Shown here: positions 7,980 through 17,000 of the stretch, piece by piece | How positions within the stretch are numbered: position 1 is the first letter of the stretch | Layout of the letters: each line of letters opens with the position of its first letter | Source of the DNA: Pectobacterium sp. CFBP8739 | GTDB taxonomy: Bacteria; Pseudomonadota; Gammaproteobacteria; Enterobacterales; Enterobacteriaceae | Assembly (NCBI RefSeq): GCF_013449375.1 | Contig: NZ_JACDRR010000016.1 | Span: forward strand, 1-64,000 | DNA length: 64,000 nt | Direction: 5' to 3' | Position numbers and translations under genes: made by a program | Notes under the pieces: model-generated | What the model was told of the DNA's origin: nothing | Seen by the model: only the letters and a program-made list of their open reading frames with translations | Databases searched by the model: none

Positions 7980-9779
7980 ATGACAGCGCCGATTATGTCC
8001 GTTTCGCATCTGACCACCGCCTTTCAGGTGAACGGCGAGTGGATGAACGTGGTGCGGGATTTGTCCTTCACGATTGGCGAGAGAGAGACGGTCGCCGTGG
8101 TGGGAGAATCTGGTTCAGGTAAAAGCGTGATGGCGAAATCCATCATGCGCTTGCTGCCGCCCAGCCAAAGCCGGGTTGAGGGTCAGATTCATTTCGGCGA
8201 CACCGAACTGCTGTCGCTCCCCAATAAAGCGATGCAGGATGTGCGTGGCAACCGTATCGGCATGATTTTTCAGGAGCCGATGACCAGCCTGAATCCGGTC
8301 TTGCCGATTGGCTACCAGATTACGGAAGTGCTGCGCCGCCATCGCGGCATGGGCAAAGCCGAAGCGCGCGCCGAAGCGGTGCGCCTGCTGGAGAAAGTAC
8401 GCATTCCGGCGGCCAAATCGCGGCTGAACGAGTACCCGCAGAGCTTTTCTGGTGGGATGCGTCAGCGCGTAGTGATTGCGATTGCGCTGGCCTGCCATCC
8501 GAAGCTGTTGATTGCCGATGAACCGACGACGGCACTGGACGTCACGATTCAGGCACAAATTCTGACGCTGATAAAAACCCTTCAGGAAGAAGAAGGGATG
8601 TCGGTGCTGTTTATCACCCACGACATGGGCGTGGTGGCGGAAGTGTCCGACCGCACGCTGGTGATGTATCAGGGTGAAATGGTGGAAAACGCCGCCACTC
8701 GGGAGATCTTCCATCATCCGCAACAGCCCTATACTCGTATGTTGCTCTCTGCTGTGCCCAAATTAGGTTCGATGTCCGGTAGCGCATGGCCGCAGCGCTT
8801 TCCGCTGGTCGATCTCAAAACGGGTGAGCGCCAGCCGGTGCCGGAAGCGGTGAACACCGTGTCGGGTGAGGAACCGGTGCTGACGGTCAAAAATCTGGTC
8901 ACCCGATTTGATATCCGATCAGGTTTTTTCCGTCGGCTATCCGGGCGGGTTCATGCGGTGGAAAATATCTCGTTCGATCTCTGGCCGGGCGAAACGCTTG
9001 CACTGGTTGGGGAATCGGGCTGTGGTAAATCCACCACGGGGCGGTCGATTATTCGCCTCAATGACGTCGTCGGCGGCGACATTCAACTGCTGGGAAGAAA
9101 TATCCTGACGGCGGATAAACGTGAGCTGACCGAGTCGCGGCGGCAGATTCAAATGGTGTTTCAGGATCCGTATGAAAGCCTGAATCCGCGTATGCGGGTG
9201 GGGGAAGCCATCGCCGAACCGATGCTGCTGCACGGTCTGGCGACCCGACAGAATGTGAATGCGAGAGTGAGCGAATTGCTGGTACAGGTGGGATTATCCG
9301 GCGATATGGCTTCGCGTTTCCCGCACCAGTTCTCCGGCGGGCAGCGGCAGCGCGTCTGTATTGCCCGCGCGCTGGCGCTGGAGCCGAAAGTGATTATTGC
9401 CGATGAATCGGTGTCGGCGCTGGATGTGTCCGTCAAGGCGCAGGTCATCAACCTGATGCTGGATCTCCAGCAGAAGCTGGGGCTGTCATTCCTGTTTATC
9501 TCGCACGATATGGCCGTTGTCGAACGAATCAGCCACCGCGTGGCGGTGATGTATCTCGGCGAAATTGTGGAGATCGGGCCACGTTCGGCGATCTTCGACA
9601 ATCCGCAGCATGACTATACCCGGCGTCTGATTTCCGCTGTGCCCGTGCCGGATCCGGACACCCGCCCGGTGCGCAATATCACCAATGATGAACTGCGCAG
9701 TCCGGTACGCGCCCCTGATTTCCATCCTCCCGCACGTCGCTATAAGCAAGTCGGAGAGGGGCATTTCGTTCTGGAGTGA
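7980..9779 (+). CDS. Fused double ATPase of a peptide-type ABC transporter (GsiA-like)
   Basis: One protein of about 599 residues carries two complete ABC ATPase domains, equivalent to DppD fused to DppF. Domain 1 has Walker A GESGSGKS near residue 40, the signature FSGGMRQRV near residue 160, and Walker B LLIADEP. Domain 2 has GESGCGKS near residue 345, FSGGQRQRV near residue 455, and VIIADES. This arrangement is seen in GsiA and related importers. The ATG at 7980 is preceded by GAGGGGT; an in-frame GTG at 7944 would add 12 unlikely residues. Walker B of the second half ends in DES rather than DEP, a common variant. It is the last gene of the block, and the next genes are on the other strand. 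Confidence 0.92.
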   Translation: MTAPIMSVSHLTTAFQVNGEWMNVVRDLSFTIGERETVAVVGESGSGKSVMAKSIMRLLPPSQSRVEGQIHFGDTELLSLPNKAMQDVRGNRIGMIFQEPMTSLNPVLPIGYQITEVLRRHRGMGKAEARAEAVRLLEKVRIPAAKSRLNEYPQSFSGGMRQRVVIAIALACHPKLLIADEPTTALDVTIQAQILTLIKTLQEEEGMSVLFITHDMGVVAEVSDRTLVMYQGEMVENAATREIFHHPQQPYTRMLLSAVPKLGSMSGSAWPQRFPLVDLKTGERQPVPEAVNTVSGEEPVLTVKNLVTRFDIRSGFFRRLSGRVHAVENISFDLWPGETLALVGESGCGKSTTGRSIIRLNDVVGGDIQLLGRNILTADKRELTESRRQIQMVFQDPYESLNPRMRVGEAIAEPMLLHGLATRQNVNARVSELLVQVGLSGDMASRFPHQFSGGQRQRVCIARALALEPKVIIADESVSALDVSVKAQVINLMLDLQQKLGLSFLFISHDMAVVERISHRVAVMYLGEIVEIGPRSAIFDNPQHDYTRRLISAVPVPDPDTRPVRNITNDELRSPVRAPDFHPPARRYKQVGEGHFVLE

Positions 9780-9815
9780 ACGAATCGCGCTTACTGAAAA
9801 TCCAGAACGACTTAA

Positions 9816-10115
9816 TTACAAAGTAAGCGCGATACGCTTACCATCAGGCAAGGTCACATCGAGCGTAAGCTTGCCGCCTAGGGCAGTGACATAGCGTTTC
9901 AGCGTTGACAGTTTTGGGTCATTTTCGACCTTCTCCATCTTAACAATAGATGGCTGCTTGACGCCCAATGCTAACGCAAGCTGAGTCTGCGACATGTTCA
10001 GCTCCTCGCGTAATTTCGCTAAAGTGATTTCCTGACGGATCTCAGCCGTGCGCGCTTCAATGCGAGCGCGGCTCTCCGGTGAACGTTTAGCCATCATTTC
10101 TTTAAGCGTCGCCAT
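9816..10115 (-). CDS. HigA-like antitoxin, XRE family
   Basis: A 99-residue DNA-binding antitoxin. Its second half is a Cro/CI-type helix-turn-helix: NMSQTQLALALGVKQPSIVK near residues 38-57, followed by a short dimerisation tail. In HigBA-type systems the antitoxin follows the toxin, binds it and represses the operon, as seen here: the start overlaps the 3' end of the toxin gene by 14 bases. It converges on the ABC ATPase gene with only 36 bases between stops. The pair is an insertion in otherwise conserved surroundings, as is typical of these mobile modules. Confidence 0.85.
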   Translation of the reverse strand: MATLKEMMAKRSPESRARIEARTAEIRQEITLAKLREELNMSQTQLALALGVKQPSIVKMEKVENDPKLSTLKRYVTALGGKLTLDVTLPDGKRIALTL

Positions 10116-10473
10116 CTTCTTTTACCTCCGGTGATATCAGATGCGATGCAAACTCAGCGTCTGCGATCTTAATCATACGTTCGTAGAACAACTTTTCATC
10201 TTCGCCTTTCTTATCTCCCGCACATAAAACAATCGCTTTACGTGTCCGGTCAAACGCGAAGAATGTTCGGAATGGGTGGCCGCCAACCTGAACTCGAAGC
10301 TCCTTCATATTTTTGTATTTTGAGCCTTTAATCTGATCAACCTGTGGTCGCCCTAGCTGTGGGCCATCCTCTTCGAGTATAGCGAGGTGTGCCAAAATCT
10401 CTTCCTGTACCGTTTCAGTTTGCTCATCAAACCACGTATCGAATAGTGCCCGTGTGACTATTTCCCATGCCAA
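10102..10473 (-). CDS. HigB/RelE-superfamily toxin (Gp49-like)
   Basis: A type II toxin of about 123 residues, presumably a ribosome-dependent mRNA interferase. Family hallmarks are LFDTWFDEQ near the N-terminus, RVQVGGHPFRTFFAFD in the middle, and VLCAGDKKGEDEKLFY near the end. An ATG at 10488 opens the longest frame, but it lacks a ribosome-binding site. A TTG at 10473 is preceded by GGAGG at eight bases and yields the family-like start (L/M)AWEIVTRALF. I therefore choose TTG. A candidate promoter (TATAAT at 10509-10514 on the minus strand) and an imperfect palindrome lie directly upstream. The partner is the XRE antitoxin overlapping its 3' end. Confidence 0.82.
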   Translation of the reverse strand: MAWEIVTRALFDTWFDEQTETVQEEILAHLAILEEDGPQLGRPQVDQIKGSKYKNMKELRVQVGGHPFRTFFAFDRTRKAIVLCAGDKKGEDEKLFYERMIKIADAEFASHLISPEVKEDGDA

Positions 10474-10508
10474 TCTGTAAACCTCCATGTCCTACACGCC
10501 GTAAATAC

Positions 10509-10528
10509 ATTATAACCCACAGGCTATA
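10509..10528 (-). promoter_or_regulatory. Promoter and candidate operator of the toxin-antitoxin pair
   Basis: On the minus strand a consensus TATAAT (10514-10509) lies about 36 bases upstream of the TTG start. It overlaps an imperfect inverted repeat (TATAACCC at 10511-10518 and AGGCTATA at 10521-10528). This fits autorepression by an antitoxin dimer. No clear -35 box at 17-bp spacing is seen. Confidence 0.45.
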
Positions 10529-10657
10529 TTAGCAAGCAATCCTTGTTAGGAATAATGGAGCCGCCTTCCACTTTCGCTCGATCCATTCCCTCTGGATGTT
10601 GAAATCTGGTAACACGTGATGTTGCTAAATTGTATTTATTGTCCGTTTTGTGATCCA
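10529..10657. other. Intergenic stretch between higB and the dgo operator
   Basis: This is part of the roughly 320-base gap from the toxin gene to dgoR. Apart from the toxin promoter on its left and the DgoR operator on its right I see no gene, repeat or strong hairpin here. Confidence 0.4.
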
Positions 10658-10693
10658 GATTGTAGTACAACACATATAAATGGTACTACAATC
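10658..10693 (+). promoter_or_regulatory. DgoR operator and dgo promoter region
   Basis: A perfect 11-bp inverted repeat (GATTGTAGTAC at 10658-10668, GTACTACAATC at 10683-10693) flanks a TATAAA that could be the -10 box (10675-10680). The left arm is itself a palindrome (TTGTA-G-TACAA, 10660-10670). This matches the TTGTA-(G/C)-TACA type site reported for DgoR in E. coli, as I recall it. DgoR bound here would cover the promoter; D-galactonate should release it. The operator lies about 120 bases upstream of dgoR. Confidence 0.75.
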
Positions 10694-10809
10694 AGGCCAA
10701 GAAAAGAGGGAAGGATGCGGTTATTGTGCAACAGTTCGACGACGTCAGGCGGCATGGCGGGTAAAGTAAGTGCAGTGATATCAATCCGTTTTGTCTCGTT
10801 GAGGTGATG

Positions 10810-11508
10810 ATGAATAAGCAAGAATTAAGCAAAACCGACCGCATCATTCTGGATATTGGCCAACAGATCGTTGGCGGCAAATACGCTCCGGGTACGCCGT
10901 TACCCGCAGAAGCTGAGCTGTGTGAAGAATTTCAGACCTCGCGCAACATCATTCGCGAAGTGTTCAGAGCGTTGATGGCGAAAAGGCTGGTGGAAGTGAA
11001 ACGGTATCGCGGCGCGTTTGTGGCCGCGCGTAACCAGTGGAATTACCTGGATACCGACGTTTTGCAATGGGTTCTGGCAAGCGATTACGACCCACGGCTG
11101 ATCAGCGCGATGAGCGAAGTACGTAATCTGGTGGAGCCGACGATTGCCCGCTGGGCAGCCGAACGTGCGACCTCAAGCGAACTGGCGGTGATTGAAGCGG
11201 CGCTGAACGACATGATCTCCAACCATCAGAATCGTGACGCATTTAATGAGGCGGATATTCGTTTCCATGAGGCGGTATTGGCGGCGGTACACAACCCTGT
11301 GCTACAGCAGCTAAGCGTTGCTATCAGTTCGTTGCAGCGTGCGGTATTTGAGCGCACCTATATGCCGGACAACGACAACATGCCACGGACATTGCGTGAG
11401 CATCAGGAACTCTACGATGCCATTCGGCATCAGGATATTGAAGCAGCAGAGCGGGCGGCATTGACCATGATCGCCAGCTCAACCAAACGGTTAAAGGACA
11501 TTACATGA
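10810..11508 (+). CDS. dgoR: DgoR, GntR/FadR-type repressor of galactonate genes
   Basis: A regulator of about 232 residues. The N-terminal winged helix (residues 5-70) includes GTPLPAEAELCEEFQTSRN, and the C-terminal FCD helical domain binds the effector, galactonate in E. coli. The match to E. coli DgoR is near-continuous, for example AKRLVEVKRYRGAFVAARNQ and HNPVLQQLSVAISSLQRAVF. Three start codons occur in tandem (GTG 10804, ATG 10807, ATG 10810); I choose the last because GAGG lies at 10801-10804. The stop overlaps the dgoK start (ATGA). It should repress the whole operon through the palindrome at 10658-10693. Confidence 0.95.
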   Translation: MNKQELSKTDRIILDIGQQIVGGKYAPGTPLPAEAELCEEFQTSRNIIREVFRALMAKRLVEVKRYRGAFVAARNQWNYLDTDVLQWVLASDYDPRLISAMSEVRNLVEPTIARWAAERATSSELAVIEAALNDMISNHQNRDAFNEADIRFHEAVLAAVHNPVLQQLSVAISSLQRAVFERTYMPDNDNMPRTLREHQELYDAIRHQDIEAAERAALTMIASSTKRLKDIT

Positions 11509-12401
11509 GTGAAAGCTATATCGCTGTTGATTGGGGTTCGACCAACCTGCGGGCGTGGCTGTACCTAGATGGCGTCTGTATCGACAGCGTGAAGTCTGAA
11601 GCGGGCGTCACACGTTTAAACGGCCAGACGCCGCAGCAGGTTTTTCAACAGATCGTAGCGCCGTGGCAGCAGCACAACGTGCCTGTCGTGATGGCGGGGA
11701 TGATCGGCAGCAATGCAGGCTGGCTGTCCGTGCCTTATCTGTCCTGCCCGACTCGCCTGACGGAGGTCGCTCATCGTCTGACGCGCGTGGAAGAAGCCAA
11801 ACCGCTAGCCGCCTGGATCGTGCCGGGGCTGAGTATTGCGCAAGACGATAACTGCAATGTGATTCGCGGTGAAGAAACCCAACTGATTGGCGCCTATAGC
11901 GAATGTCCTTCGTCGCTTTATTTGATGCCGGGAACGCATTCTAAGTGGGTGCGGACCGATGATAGCAATGTGCTGGATTTTCGTACGGTGATGACCGGTG
12001 AACTGCACCATTTGCTGATGACGCAATCGTTAATTGGCGTGGGGCTGACTGAACAGCAGCCTTCCCCGGAGGCTTTTCAGCACGGGCTGGAACAGGGCTT
12101 TGCCGATGACAACATCATCCGTTGCCTGTTTGAAACTCGTGCGGCGCATGTGCTGGGGCGTCTGGAAAAAAGCGCCGTCAGCGACTGGCTGTCTGGGTTA
12201 CTGATTGGTAACGAAGTCTCACAAATGCAGCGTCAGTATCAGGCAGCCGCAGGAGAGGCTATCACTTTAATCGGCTCTCCGGCTCTGACGGCGCGCTATG
12301 AAAAAGCATTACAACAAGCTGGATTACGCTGTCAGTTGCTAGATGGCGATCGGGCTTTTCAGGCAGGAATAAGGAGCATTGTTAATGAGCTGGAATACTA
12401 A
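11505..12401 (+). CDS. dgoK: 2-dehydro-3-deoxygalactonokinase
   Basis: Second enzyme of D-galactonate degradation: it phosphorylates 2-dehydro-3-deoxy-D-galactonate with ATP at C6. The protein has 298 residues and an ASKHA-type N-terminal phosphate loop (IAVDWGSTNLRAWLY, residues 6-20). A conserved MPGTHSKWV segment lies near residue 143 and IRGEETQLIGA near residue 120, both characteristic of DgoK. It overlaps dgoR by four bases at its start and dgoA by 17 bases at its end. The kinase, aldolase and dehydratase are therefore tightly co-translated. Confidence 0.95.
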   Translation: MSESYIAVDWGSTNLRAWLYLDGVCIDSVKSEAGVTRLNGQTPQQVFQQIVAPWQQHNVPVVMAGMIGSNAGWLSVPYLSCPTRLTEVAHRLTRVEEAKPLAAWIVPGLSIAQDDNCNVIRGEETQLIGAYSECPSSLYLMPGTHSKWVRTDDSNVLDFRTVMTGELHHLLMTQSLIGVGLTEQQPSPEAFQHGLEQGFADDNIIRCLFETRAAHVLGRLEKSAVSDWLSGLLIGNEVSQMQRQYQAAAGEAITLIGSPALTARYEKALQQAGLRCQLLDGDRAFQAGIRSIVNELEY

Positions 12402-13002
12402 TCTTCCCTTGATTGCGATTCTGCGTGGGATTACGCCGGATGAGGTGCTGGAACATGTTGCGGCGCTGCTGGATGCCGGATTCGATGCGGTGGAGATCCC
12501 ACTGAATTCACCGAACCCGTATGAAAGTATTCAACTGGCGGTAGAGCATTTTGGCGATCGTGCTCTGATTGGCGCAGGTACAGTCCTGAAGGCGGAGTAT
12601 GTCGACAAGCTACAAGCTATTGGCAGCAAGTTAGTCGTCACGCCTAACATTTCTCCTGACGTGATTCGCCGTGCGGTGGACTACGGCATGATGGTGTGCC
12701 CTGGCTGCGCCACTGCGACGGAGGCCTTCACTGCGCTGGATGCGGGTGCGCAATCGCTGAAGATTTTCCCGTCATCCGCGTTTGGGCCTGACTACATCAA
12801 GGCACTGAAAGCAGTATTGCCAAAAGACGTTCCCGTCTTTGCCGTCGGTGGCGTCACGCCCGAAAATCTGAAGGATTACCTTCGTGCGGGCTGCATCGGT
12901 GCTGGGTTAGGCAGCGATCTGTATCGAGCCGGTCAGTCGGTAGATGTGACCGCACAAAAAGCACAAGCATTTGTTAACGCCTATAAGGACGCAGTTCAAT
13001 GA
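12385..13002 (+). CDS. dgoA: 2-dehydro-3-deoxy-6-phosphogalactonate aldolase
   Basis: Class I KDPGal aldolase of 205 residues, cleaving the dgoK product to pyruvate and glyceraldehyde-3-phosphate. Hallmarks are [12 protein letters not shown] at the N-terminus, [18 protein letters not shown], and the Schiff-base lysine in [18 protein letters not shown] near residue 126. The ATG at 12385 has AAGGAG at 12371-12376; a TTG two codons earlier is in frame but less likely. In older E. coli annotation dgoA and dgoD were treated as one gene; here they are clearly two frames overlapping by four bases. Confidence 0.95.
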   Translation: MSWNTNLPLIAILRGITPDEVLEHVAALLDAGFDAVEIPLNSPNPYESIQLAVEHFGDRALIGAGTVLKAEYVDKLQAIGSKLVVTPNISPDVIRRAVDYGMMVCPGCATATEAFTALDAGAQSLKIFPSSAFGPDYIKALKAVLPKDVPVFAVGGVTPENLKDYLRAGCIGAGLGSDLYRAGQSVDVTAQKAQAFVNAYKDAVQ

Positions 13003-14147
13003 AAATTACCAAAATCACCACGTACCGGCTACCGCCACGCTGGATGTTCCTGAAGATTGAAACCGATGAAGGGGTTGTCGGTTGGGGTGAGCCGGTTATC
13101 GAAGGCCGTGCGCGTACCGTTGAAGCTGCGGTTCATGAGCTGTCTGACTATCTGATTGGGCAAGACCCAGCGCGCATCAATGATATCTGGCAGGTACTTT
13201 ATCGCGCGGGTTTCTACCGTGGTGGCCCAATCCTGATGAGTGCCATTGCGGGTATCGATCAGGCATTGTGGGATATCAAAGGTAAAGTGCTGGGTGTGCC
13301 GGTTTATCAGCTACTGGGTGGACTGGTGCGCGATAAGATCAAGGCTTATAGCTGGGTAGGCGGCGACCGTCCTTCCGAAGTCATTGATGGCATCAAGAAA
13401 CTGACTGCAATTGGTTTCGATACTTTCAAGCTGAACGGCTGTGAAGAGATGGGCATCATTGATAACTCGCGCAAAGTGGATGCGGCGGTGGCCGTGGTCG
13501 CGGAAATCCGCGAAGCCTTTGGCAACAGCATCGAGTTCGGTCTGGATTTCCACGGTCGTGTGGATGCGCCGATGGCAAAAATCCTGATCAAAGAGCTGGA
13601 GCCGTATCGTCCGCTGTTCATTGAAGAGCCTGTGCTGGCTGAACAGGCGGAATACTATCCTCGTCTGGCGGCGCAAACCCATCTGCCAATTGCGGCGGGC
13701 GAGCGTATGTTCTCACGCTTTGATTTTAAACGCGTACTGGCAGACGGCGGCCTGGCCATTATTCAGCCTGACCTGTCTCATGCGGGCGGTATTACTGAGT
13801 GCTTTAAAATTGCTGCCATGGCTGAGTCCTATGATGTGGCGTTGGCACCACACTGTCCATTAGGTCCAATTGCGCTGGCTTCTTGTTTACATCTCGACTT
13901 TGTCGCGCGTAATGCGGTATTCCAGGAGCAGAGTATGGGCATCCATTATAATAAAGGTGCCGAGCTGTTGGATTATGTCGTCAATAAAGAAGACTTTGCC
14001 ATGACCGATGGCCATTTCTATCCGTTGAATAAACCAGGCCTCGGTGTGGAAATTAACGAAGAGTTGGTGATTGAACGTAGTAAAAATGCACCAGATTGGC
14101 GTAACCCGGTGTGGCGTTATTCTGATGGCGCCGTTGCAGAGTGGTAA
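12999..14147 (+). CDS. dgoD: D-galactonate dehydratase
   Basis: Enolase-superfamily (mandelate racemase subgroup) dehydratase of 382 residues that converts D-galactonate to 2-dehydro-3-deoxygalactonate. The metal and catalytic residues are visible: Asp and His in [12 protein letters not shown] (near residues 183-185), Glu in FIEEPVLAE (near 209), Glu in AAGERMFSR (near 235), and the catalytic His in [11 protein letters not shown] (near 285). The ATGA overlap couples it to dgoA. It is the last gene before a 390-base gap, in contrast to the closer spacing usual within such operons. Confidence 0.96.
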   Translation: MKITKITTYRLPPRWMFLKIETDEGVVGWGEPVIEGRARTVEAAVHELSDYLIGQDPARINDIWQVLYRAGFYRGGPILMSAIAGIDQALWDIKGKVLGVPVYQLLGGLVRDKIKAYSWVGGDRPSEVIDGIKKLTAIGFDTFKLNGCEEMGIIDNSRKVDAAVAVVAEIREAFGNSIEFGLDFHGRVDAPMAKILIKELEPYRPLFIEEPVLAEQAEYYPRLAAQTHLPIAAGERMFSRFDFKRVLADGGLAIIQPDLSHAGGITECFKIAAMAESYDVALAPHCPLGPIALASCLHLDFVARNAVFQEQSMGIHYNKGAELLDYVVNKEDFAMTDGHFYPLNKPGLGVEINEELVIERSKNAPDWRNPVWRYSDGAVAEW

Positions 14148-14536
14148 TACCCGCCATTCGAGTAGACTTTCCTGAAACTCGAATGATTTAGGGTTTAACA
14201 AATACAATAGGTTAGGTGTTGAGTAACCGGTAATACATAACGCATTTCCCCGGCGCGATGGAATAGAACAATCATGGATTATCACGAAATACATTATTTC
14301 GTGAGGGATTACTGTTTTATTTTATTAGCGTCGGGGAAAGTAATCTTCCATTTATTATGAGCCACCACTGGGATTTTAAGAATAAAACGCCATTATAAAT
14401 AGAGGAATATAGTGAGCGTGCGAGATTATTTATTTCATTAGAAAAATAAAGCATACCAACTGCTGGTGTTGTTGAACGTTCAAAAATAGCGGGCGATAAA
14501 TATCGCAGCCCGTTTAATAAATAACAGGAACATAAG
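14148..14536. other. Gap between dgoD and dgoT with two hairpins
   Basis: No gene is seen. Two perfect 9-bp inverted repeats occur: CATTCGAGT (14155-14163) with ACTCGAATG (14177-14185), and TCACGAAAT (14282-14290) with ATTTCGTGA (14296-14304). The first is followed by ATTTAGGG, resembling the end of an ERIC repeat, so it may be an ERIC remnant. Neither has a strong T run. They may reduce read-through from dgoD into dgoT or define mRNA ends. Confidence 0.5.
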
Positions 14537-15826
14537 ATGGATATGACAGTAACTACCCGTCCTACAAAACGGCGTTATCTCACCTTATTGATGATTTTTA
14601 TTACAGTCGTCATCTGCTATGTGGATCGGGCTAACCTAGCTGTGGCATCGGCACATATTCAGGAAGAGTTCGGCATTACAAAAACACAGATGGGCTACAT
14701 CTTTTCCGCCTTTGCCTGGACCTATACATTATGCCAAATCCCCGGCGGCTGGTTCCTCGACCGTGTTGGCTCAAAGGTCACTTATTTCATCGCTATCATG
14801 GGATGGTCGATTGCTACGTTACTGCAAGGTTTCGCCACGGGTCTGGCATCGTTGATTGGTTTACGTGCTGTAACTGGGCTGTTTGAAGCGCCTGCGTTTC
14901 CGACCAATAACCGCATGGTAACCAGTTGGTTCCCTGAGCAGGAACGTGCTTCCGCCGTTGGTTTTTATACGTCAGGTCAGTTTGTTGGTCTGGCATTCCT
15001 GACGCCATTGCTGATCTGGCTTCAGGAAGTCCTGAGCTGGCACTGGGTATTCATTGTCACTGGCGGCGTTGGTATTGTCTGGGCAATTATTTGGCACTTT
15101 GTTTATCAGTCACCGAAGAAAAGCAAGGGAATCAACCAGGCCGAACTGGATTACATTGCTGAAGGCGGTGGTATGGTCGATGGCGATGCGCCAACCGAGA
15201 AAAAAGCGCGTATGCCGTTGACCGCAGCCGACTGGAAACTGGTGTTTAACCGTAAGCTGGTTGGCGTATATATCGGGCAGTTTGCCGTGACCTCTACGCT
15301 GTGGTTTTTCCTGACCTGGTTCCCTAACTACCTGACACAGGAAAAACACATTAGCGCCCTGACGGCTGGCTTTATGACGACGGTGCCTTTCCTGGCGGCG
15401 TTCGTTGGCGTGCTGCTGTCTGGGTTTGTAGCGGACCGTCTGGTGCGTAGCGGAAAATCGATTGGTCTGGCACGTAAAACGCCGATTATCTGTGGTCTGT
15501 TGATTTCCACCTGCATTATGGGTGCGAACTATACCAACGATCCGGTGTGGATTATGACGCTGATGGCGCTGGCGTTCTTTGGCAATGGTTTTGCCTCCAT
15601 CACCTGGTCGCTGGTGTCGTCGCTGGCGCCGATTCGTCTGATTGGCCTGACGGGCGGTATCTTCAATTTTGTCGGCGGTCTGGGTGGTATCACGGTGCCA
15701 TTGATCATTGGCTATTTGGCGCAGGATTACGGTTTTGCTCCGGCACTGACCTACATTGCTGGCGTGGCGCTGGTCGGCGCGTTGTCTTATATCTTACTGG
15801 TAGGTGAAGTGAAGCGTGTAGGGTAA
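14537..15826 (+). CDS. dgoT: D-galactonate MFS transporter
   Basis: A proton-coupled major facilitator (anion:cation symporter branch) of 429 residues importing D-galactonate. It is collinear with E. coli DgoT. The N-terminal helix includes [20 protein letters not shown], and segments such as [19 protein letters not shown] and [19 protein letters not shown] are family diagnostic. About 12 transmembrane helices can be drawn, with a cytoplasmic loop near residues 195-230. A ribosome-binding site (AGGAAC) lies before the ATG. It follows dgoD after 390 bases and is closed by a strong terminator, so it may have its own promoter in the gap. Confidence 0.95.
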   Translation: MDMTVTTRPTKRRYLTLLMIFITVVICYVDRANLAVASAHIQEEFGITKTQMGYIFSAFAWTYTLCQIPGGWFLDRVGSKVTYFIAIMGWSIATLLQGFATGLASLIGLRAVTGLFEAPAFPTNNRMVTSWFPEQERASAVGFYTSGQFVGLAFLTPLLIWLQEVLSWHWVFIVTGGVGIVWAIIWHFVYQSPKKSKGINQAELDYIAEGGGMVDGDAPTEKKARMPLTAADWKLVFNRKLVGVYIGQFAVTSTLWFFLTWFPNYLTQEKHISALTAGFMTTVPFLAAFVGVLLSGFVADRLVRSGKSIGLARKTPIICGLLISTCIMGANYTNDPVWIMTLMALAFFGNGFASITWSLVSSLAPIRLIGLTGGIFNFVGGLGGITVPLIIGYLAQDYGFAPALTYIAGVALVGALSYILLVGEVKRVG

Positions 15827-15873
15827 TACGCGTAACTCACGTGCTGTAGATAATAGCAATAATGAATGATGAA

Positions 15874-15904
15874 TAAATATGGTGCCGTACTGGCACCATA
15901 TTTA
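15874..15904 (+). terminator. Terminator after dgoT
   Basis: A perfect 13-bp stem (TAAATATGGTGCC at 15874-15886, GGCACCATATTTA at 15892-15904) with a five-base loop. The A/T-rich base of the stem gives A's on one side and T's on the other, so it could work in both directions. Confidence 0.75.
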
Positions 15905-16137
15905 CTGCACTGCCTTTCTATTTGTGTACTGATATTTTTTTATATCATTATGTAATCTTAGGGAAATATATTTATTTACTGCTATAGCCGATTTCCTGGA
16001 AATAAAATAATTTAGGTCATAGAACTGAAAGTAATGAAGTGTTGATTATTTAACGTAATCAAACGGTGTCAGACGGGTATTACAGTGTCCTAATATATTA
16101 ACAGAGAAATAAATCATCGCGGAACAGGGAAAAACTT
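15905..16137. other. AT-rich leader of the MBL-hydrolase operon
   Basis: With the dgoT terminator this makes a gap of about 310 bases. It is AT-rich and should hold the promoter of the next operon, but I see no clear -35/-10 pair or operator palindrome that I could defend. Confidence 0.35.
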
Positions 16138-16992
16138 ATGCCGTATAAATTAAGAGAAAGATCAACGATTCGAGATGAAATAACAAAAACCCATGTTCCT
16201 TATGGTGTTTTGGCCATTTGGAGTCTCGGTCAGGCTGGGTTTGTATTAAAGAACAGTGAAGATCATATACTGGTTATCGATCCTTATTTAACGCATTCCA
16301 TTGAAATTAATAAACCTGGAACTGAGTTTGTTCGAGAGTTTGATCCCGTTATCCAGCCAGAAGATATTTCATGTGCTGATGGGATACTCATCACTCATCA
16401 TCATGATGATCATATGGATCTCTCGACACTGGAAGGCATTGCCGCGGTGCGAGCAGATATGCCATTTTATATTCCTTCCGTCGATGCCGATACGTTAATA
16501 CGCGACAATACGAATATTCAAAAAAATGTTCGTCCAGCACTGACTGGCGTAGAGTTTAGCGTCGGTAGTTACCGTATTAAACCGATTCCTTCGGCGCATA
16601 GTGATTATGAAAAAAATGCGCAGGGTCACGATCGTTATTTAGGGTATGTGATCAGTACAGATAATTTGTCGTTCTACCACAGTGGTGATTCGTTACTTAC
16701 CCCAGAATTAGAGGCGGAAATAACCGCGCTGGCACCGGATATTGTTGCGTTGCCAATTAATGGCGGTGATTACAGTCGAGAGAAAAGAGGCATCATCCCG
16801 AATATGAATTTCAGAGATGCGGCGGATCTTTATAACCAATCTAAAGCGGATATGATGCTGCCTTTTCATTACGACATGTTCGTCTGTAATACGGATAACC
16901 CCTGTTATTTCGTAGATTATATGCTGTCAGCCTATCCAGGGAACAAATTTCATCTCATGGTTCCCGGTGAGCGATTTATTTATATGAAATAG
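16138..16992 (+). CDS. UlaG-like metallo-beta-lactamase-fold hydrolase
   Basis: A cytoplasmic MBL-fold hydrolase of 284 residues. The zinc/manganese motif is ITHHHDDHMD near residues 83-92, followed by SAHSDYEK (third His region) and YHSGDS near residue 180. PFHYDMF near residue 241 gives a further His and is shared with UlaG, the L-ascorbate-6-phosphate lactonase, as are the N-terminal WSLGQAGFVLK and YHSGDS motifs. UlaG is about 70 residues longer, so this is a shorter relative. A lactonase or phosphodiester-type activity is possible; the substrate is unknown. It starts a three-gene set with a two-helix protein and an MFS carrier, suggesting import followed by ring opening of a sugar-acid derivative. 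Base composition is AT-richer than the dgo genes. Confidence 0.85.
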   Translation: MPYKLRERSTIRDEITKTHVPYGVLAIWSLGQAGFVLKNSEDHILVIDPYLTHSIEINKPGTEFVREFDPVIQPEDISCADGILITHHHDDHMDLSTLEGIAAVRADMPFYIPSVDADTLIRDNTNIQKNVRPALTGVEFSVGSYRIKPIPSAHSDYEKNAQGHDRYLGYVISTDNLSFYHSGDSLLTPELEAEITALAPDIVALPINGGDYSREKRGIIPNMNFRDAADLYNQSKADMMLPFHYDMFVCNTDNPCYFVDYMLSAYPGNKFHLMVPGERFIYMK

Positions 16993-17000
16993 GTGGTTAT

